In this document: positions 7,305 through 7,388 of the stretch, piece after piece
Layout of the letters: every line of letters begins with the position of its first letter
Numbering within the stretch: position 1 is the stretch's first letter
Assembly (NCBI GenBank): GCA_002291855.1
Contig: DBAW01000124.1
Location: forward strand, 1-7,388
Source: Sphingomonas sp. UBA1000
GTDB lineage: Bacteria; Pseudomonadota; Alphaproteobacteria; Sphingomonadales; Sphingomonadaceae
Reading direction: 5' to 3'
Length of the DNA: 7,388 bases
Made by a program: the position numbers and the translations under genes
Notes under the pieces: generated by a model
Told to the model about the DNA's origin: nothing
Database searches by the model: none
What the model saw: the letters and a program-made list of their open reading frames with translations, nothing else

Positions 7305-7388
7305 GTCTAGACCCCGCCCCGGTGCGATGCCAGCCCCGCCGGGCGGGTGCGGCGGCACGCCCCGGCTTTCGCCGATCCGGCGGAGGGC

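Noticed and set aside
5016..7310. 764-codon open frame on the plus strand opposite rnr
   Set aside because: RNase R on the minus strand is certain from its motifs. The opposite frame is codon-phase shadow with no recognisable domain.
7299..7358. 20-residue N-terminal extension of RNase R from a GTG
   Set aside because: It is Pro/Gly-rich, has no better ribosome binding site than ATG 7298, and does not resemble RNase R N-termini.
7307..7387. Possible 3' end of an upstream minus-strand gene ending at TAG (7307-7309)
   Set aside because: Only 26 codons are visible (PSAGSAKAGA and following residues). They are low-complexity, match no family I recognise, and cannot be told from an open frame in GC-rich spacer.

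Overview
The window is high-GC DNA (about two thirds G+C by eye). It carries conserved chromosomal genes and most likely comes from an alphaproteobacterium of the Sphingomonadales. The main clue is the DUF481 outer-membrane-type protein, which has an N-terminal helical region before its barrel, a form I remember from sphingomonads. The taxonomic call is an inference from family resemblance and base composition; there is no rRNA or other decisive marker here.

Layout from left to right: (1) the N-terminal 462 codons of DNA topoisomerase I (topA) on the minus strand, cut by the left edge; (2) a 111-bp divergent spacer; (3) a DUF481 protein on the plus strand, which unusually shows no signal peptide; (4) a 373-bp gap without a gene, holding several inverted repeats and a strong minus-strand intrinsic terminator; (5) an NAD(P)-dependent aldehyde dehydrogenase on the minus strand; (6) a 294-bp gap with three perfect inverted repeats, one a textbook minus-strand terminator; (7) a small exported protein with a TPR-like segment on the minus strand; (8) a short spacer with a CRP/FNR-like palindrome overlapping a TTGACA box; (9) ribonuclease R (rnr) on the minus strand; (10) about 90 bp upstream of rnr with no gene I can assign.

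The genes do not form one pathway. topA (supercoiling) and rnr (structured-RNA decay) are housekeeping functions. The aldehyde dehydrogenase and the small TPR protein look like independent units, because a terminator separates them and each has its own Shine-Dalgarno sequence. No mobile element, CRISPR array, tRNA, rRNA or defence system is visible. The parts most worth a second look are the two structured intergenic regions, which could be long 3' UTRs or could yield small RNAs, the DUF481 protein without an export signal, and the palindrome upstream of the TPR gene. I see no clear evidence of a new multi-gene system.
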